The notes below the pieces were generated by a model, which ran no database searches, had not been told where the DNA came from, and saw nothing but the letters and a program-made list of their open reading frames with translations. From Spirochaetota bacterium (GTDB taxonomy: Bacteria > Spirochaetota > JAHITG01 > JAFGFC01), in assembly GCA_016931325.1 (NCBI GenBank), contig JAFGFC010000136.1, positions 1-37,322 of the forward strand: a stretch of 37,322 bases of DNA, written 5' to 3'. The position numbers were made by a program, and so were the translations under genes. Of this stretch, positions 36,953 to 37,322 are shown one piece after another. Each line of letters begins with the position of its first letter. The stretch's first letter is position 1.

Positions 36953-36967
36953 AAGGCTATATATATC

Positions 36968-37322
36968 GGATAAAAAAACGAAAGATTACATACAAAAAGC
37001 CAATGTTTAACCTTGTAGAGGAGCCTTCAGGCTCCGATAGATTAAAAAAACAATGAAAGACTATATCCAAAAAGCCAATGTTTAACCTTGTAGAGGAGCC
37101 TTCGATAAACAGGATGTTTATCGGCCCGAATCCCTAAGGAGGGATAGGATTCGACCAAGGCTTGCCATGTTGGAATATAAAAAAACGAAAGATTACATTC
37201 AAAAAGTCAATGTTTAACCTTGTAGAGGAGCCTTCAGGCTCCGCCATCTGGGATAAAAAAGAAAATGAAAGATTATTTACAAAAAAATCAATGTTTAACC
37301 GTGTAGGCGAGTCTTCAGGCTC
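36968..37322 (+). repeat. Four-unit array: A-rich leader + (M/T)KDYIQKANV-coding segment + TTTAACCTTGTAG-GAGCC palindrome
   Basis: Units ~36968-37036, 37037-37103, 37172-37243, 37251-37322 share GAAAGAT/CTA..CAAAAAGCCAATGTTTAACCTTGTAGAGGAGCCTTCAGGCTCC. Confidence 0.9.
37104..37156 (-). repeat. Structured repeat element copy D (short form), nested in the second array unit
   Basis: GATAAAC-AGGAT-GTTTATC (37104-37122); outer stem GGCCCGAATCC/GGATTCGACC (one bulge); inner CCCT..AGGG. Confidence 0.8.

Noticed and set aside
477-36954. Many short antisense ORFs in the six-frame track (e.g. 894-1190 -, 6760-7185 -, 27350-27835 +)
   Set aside because: They lie opposite well-supported genes, have low-complexity or mirror composition and no recognisable domains.
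36968-37322. CRISPR-like array
   Set aside because: Units are ~70 bp, divergent, contain a coding-like segment and palindrome, have no unique uniform spacers, and no cas genes are present.
36968-37322. Arginine leader-peptide attenuators (MKDYIQKANV*)
   Set aside because: The peptide has no Arg codons, two units lack ATG, one is frameshifted; argB start fragments explain it better.

Overview
Apparently chromosomal window from an uncultured, double-membraned (Gram-negative-type) bacterium. Both window ends fall in repeats, so it may be a whole contig. It holds about 36 protein genes and one tRNA-Leu(TAG). Most are housekeeping: trxB, queA, rpsR-DUF2232-rplI-dnaB, mlaE/F/D, radA, CarD, PIN/TRAM, HIT, nadE, xer, recA, argJ. 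The rest are accessory or architecturally unusual: an SppA peptidase carrying an N-terminal outer-membrane-barrel-like region, an APC permease with a C-terminal PTS EIIA-like domain, a TrkA-type K+ channel next to a stand-alone cNMP-binding protein, and a PAS/GAF/HD-GYP protein. The most interesting signal is non-coding. (1) A dispersed structured element occurs in five copies plus one truncated copy. It has a 10-bp outer stem (GGTCGAATCC/GGATTCGACC type) with compensatory changes between copies, internal hairpins, and a terminal 6-7 bp hairpin whose stem differs in sequence between copies but always pairs, around a near-invariant TTCCT loop. Copies abut coding sequences: in the mla operon, just before a glycosyltransferase start, and on the argJ stop codon. 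(2) Downstream of argJ is a four-unit array. Each unit carries a short segment translating as (M/T)KDYIQKANV followed by a GAGCC palindrome. This resembles repeated truncated 5' ends of argB, with mostly synonymous differences. One copy of element (1) is nested in this array. All calls are from reading the sequence; no database searches or folding were run.
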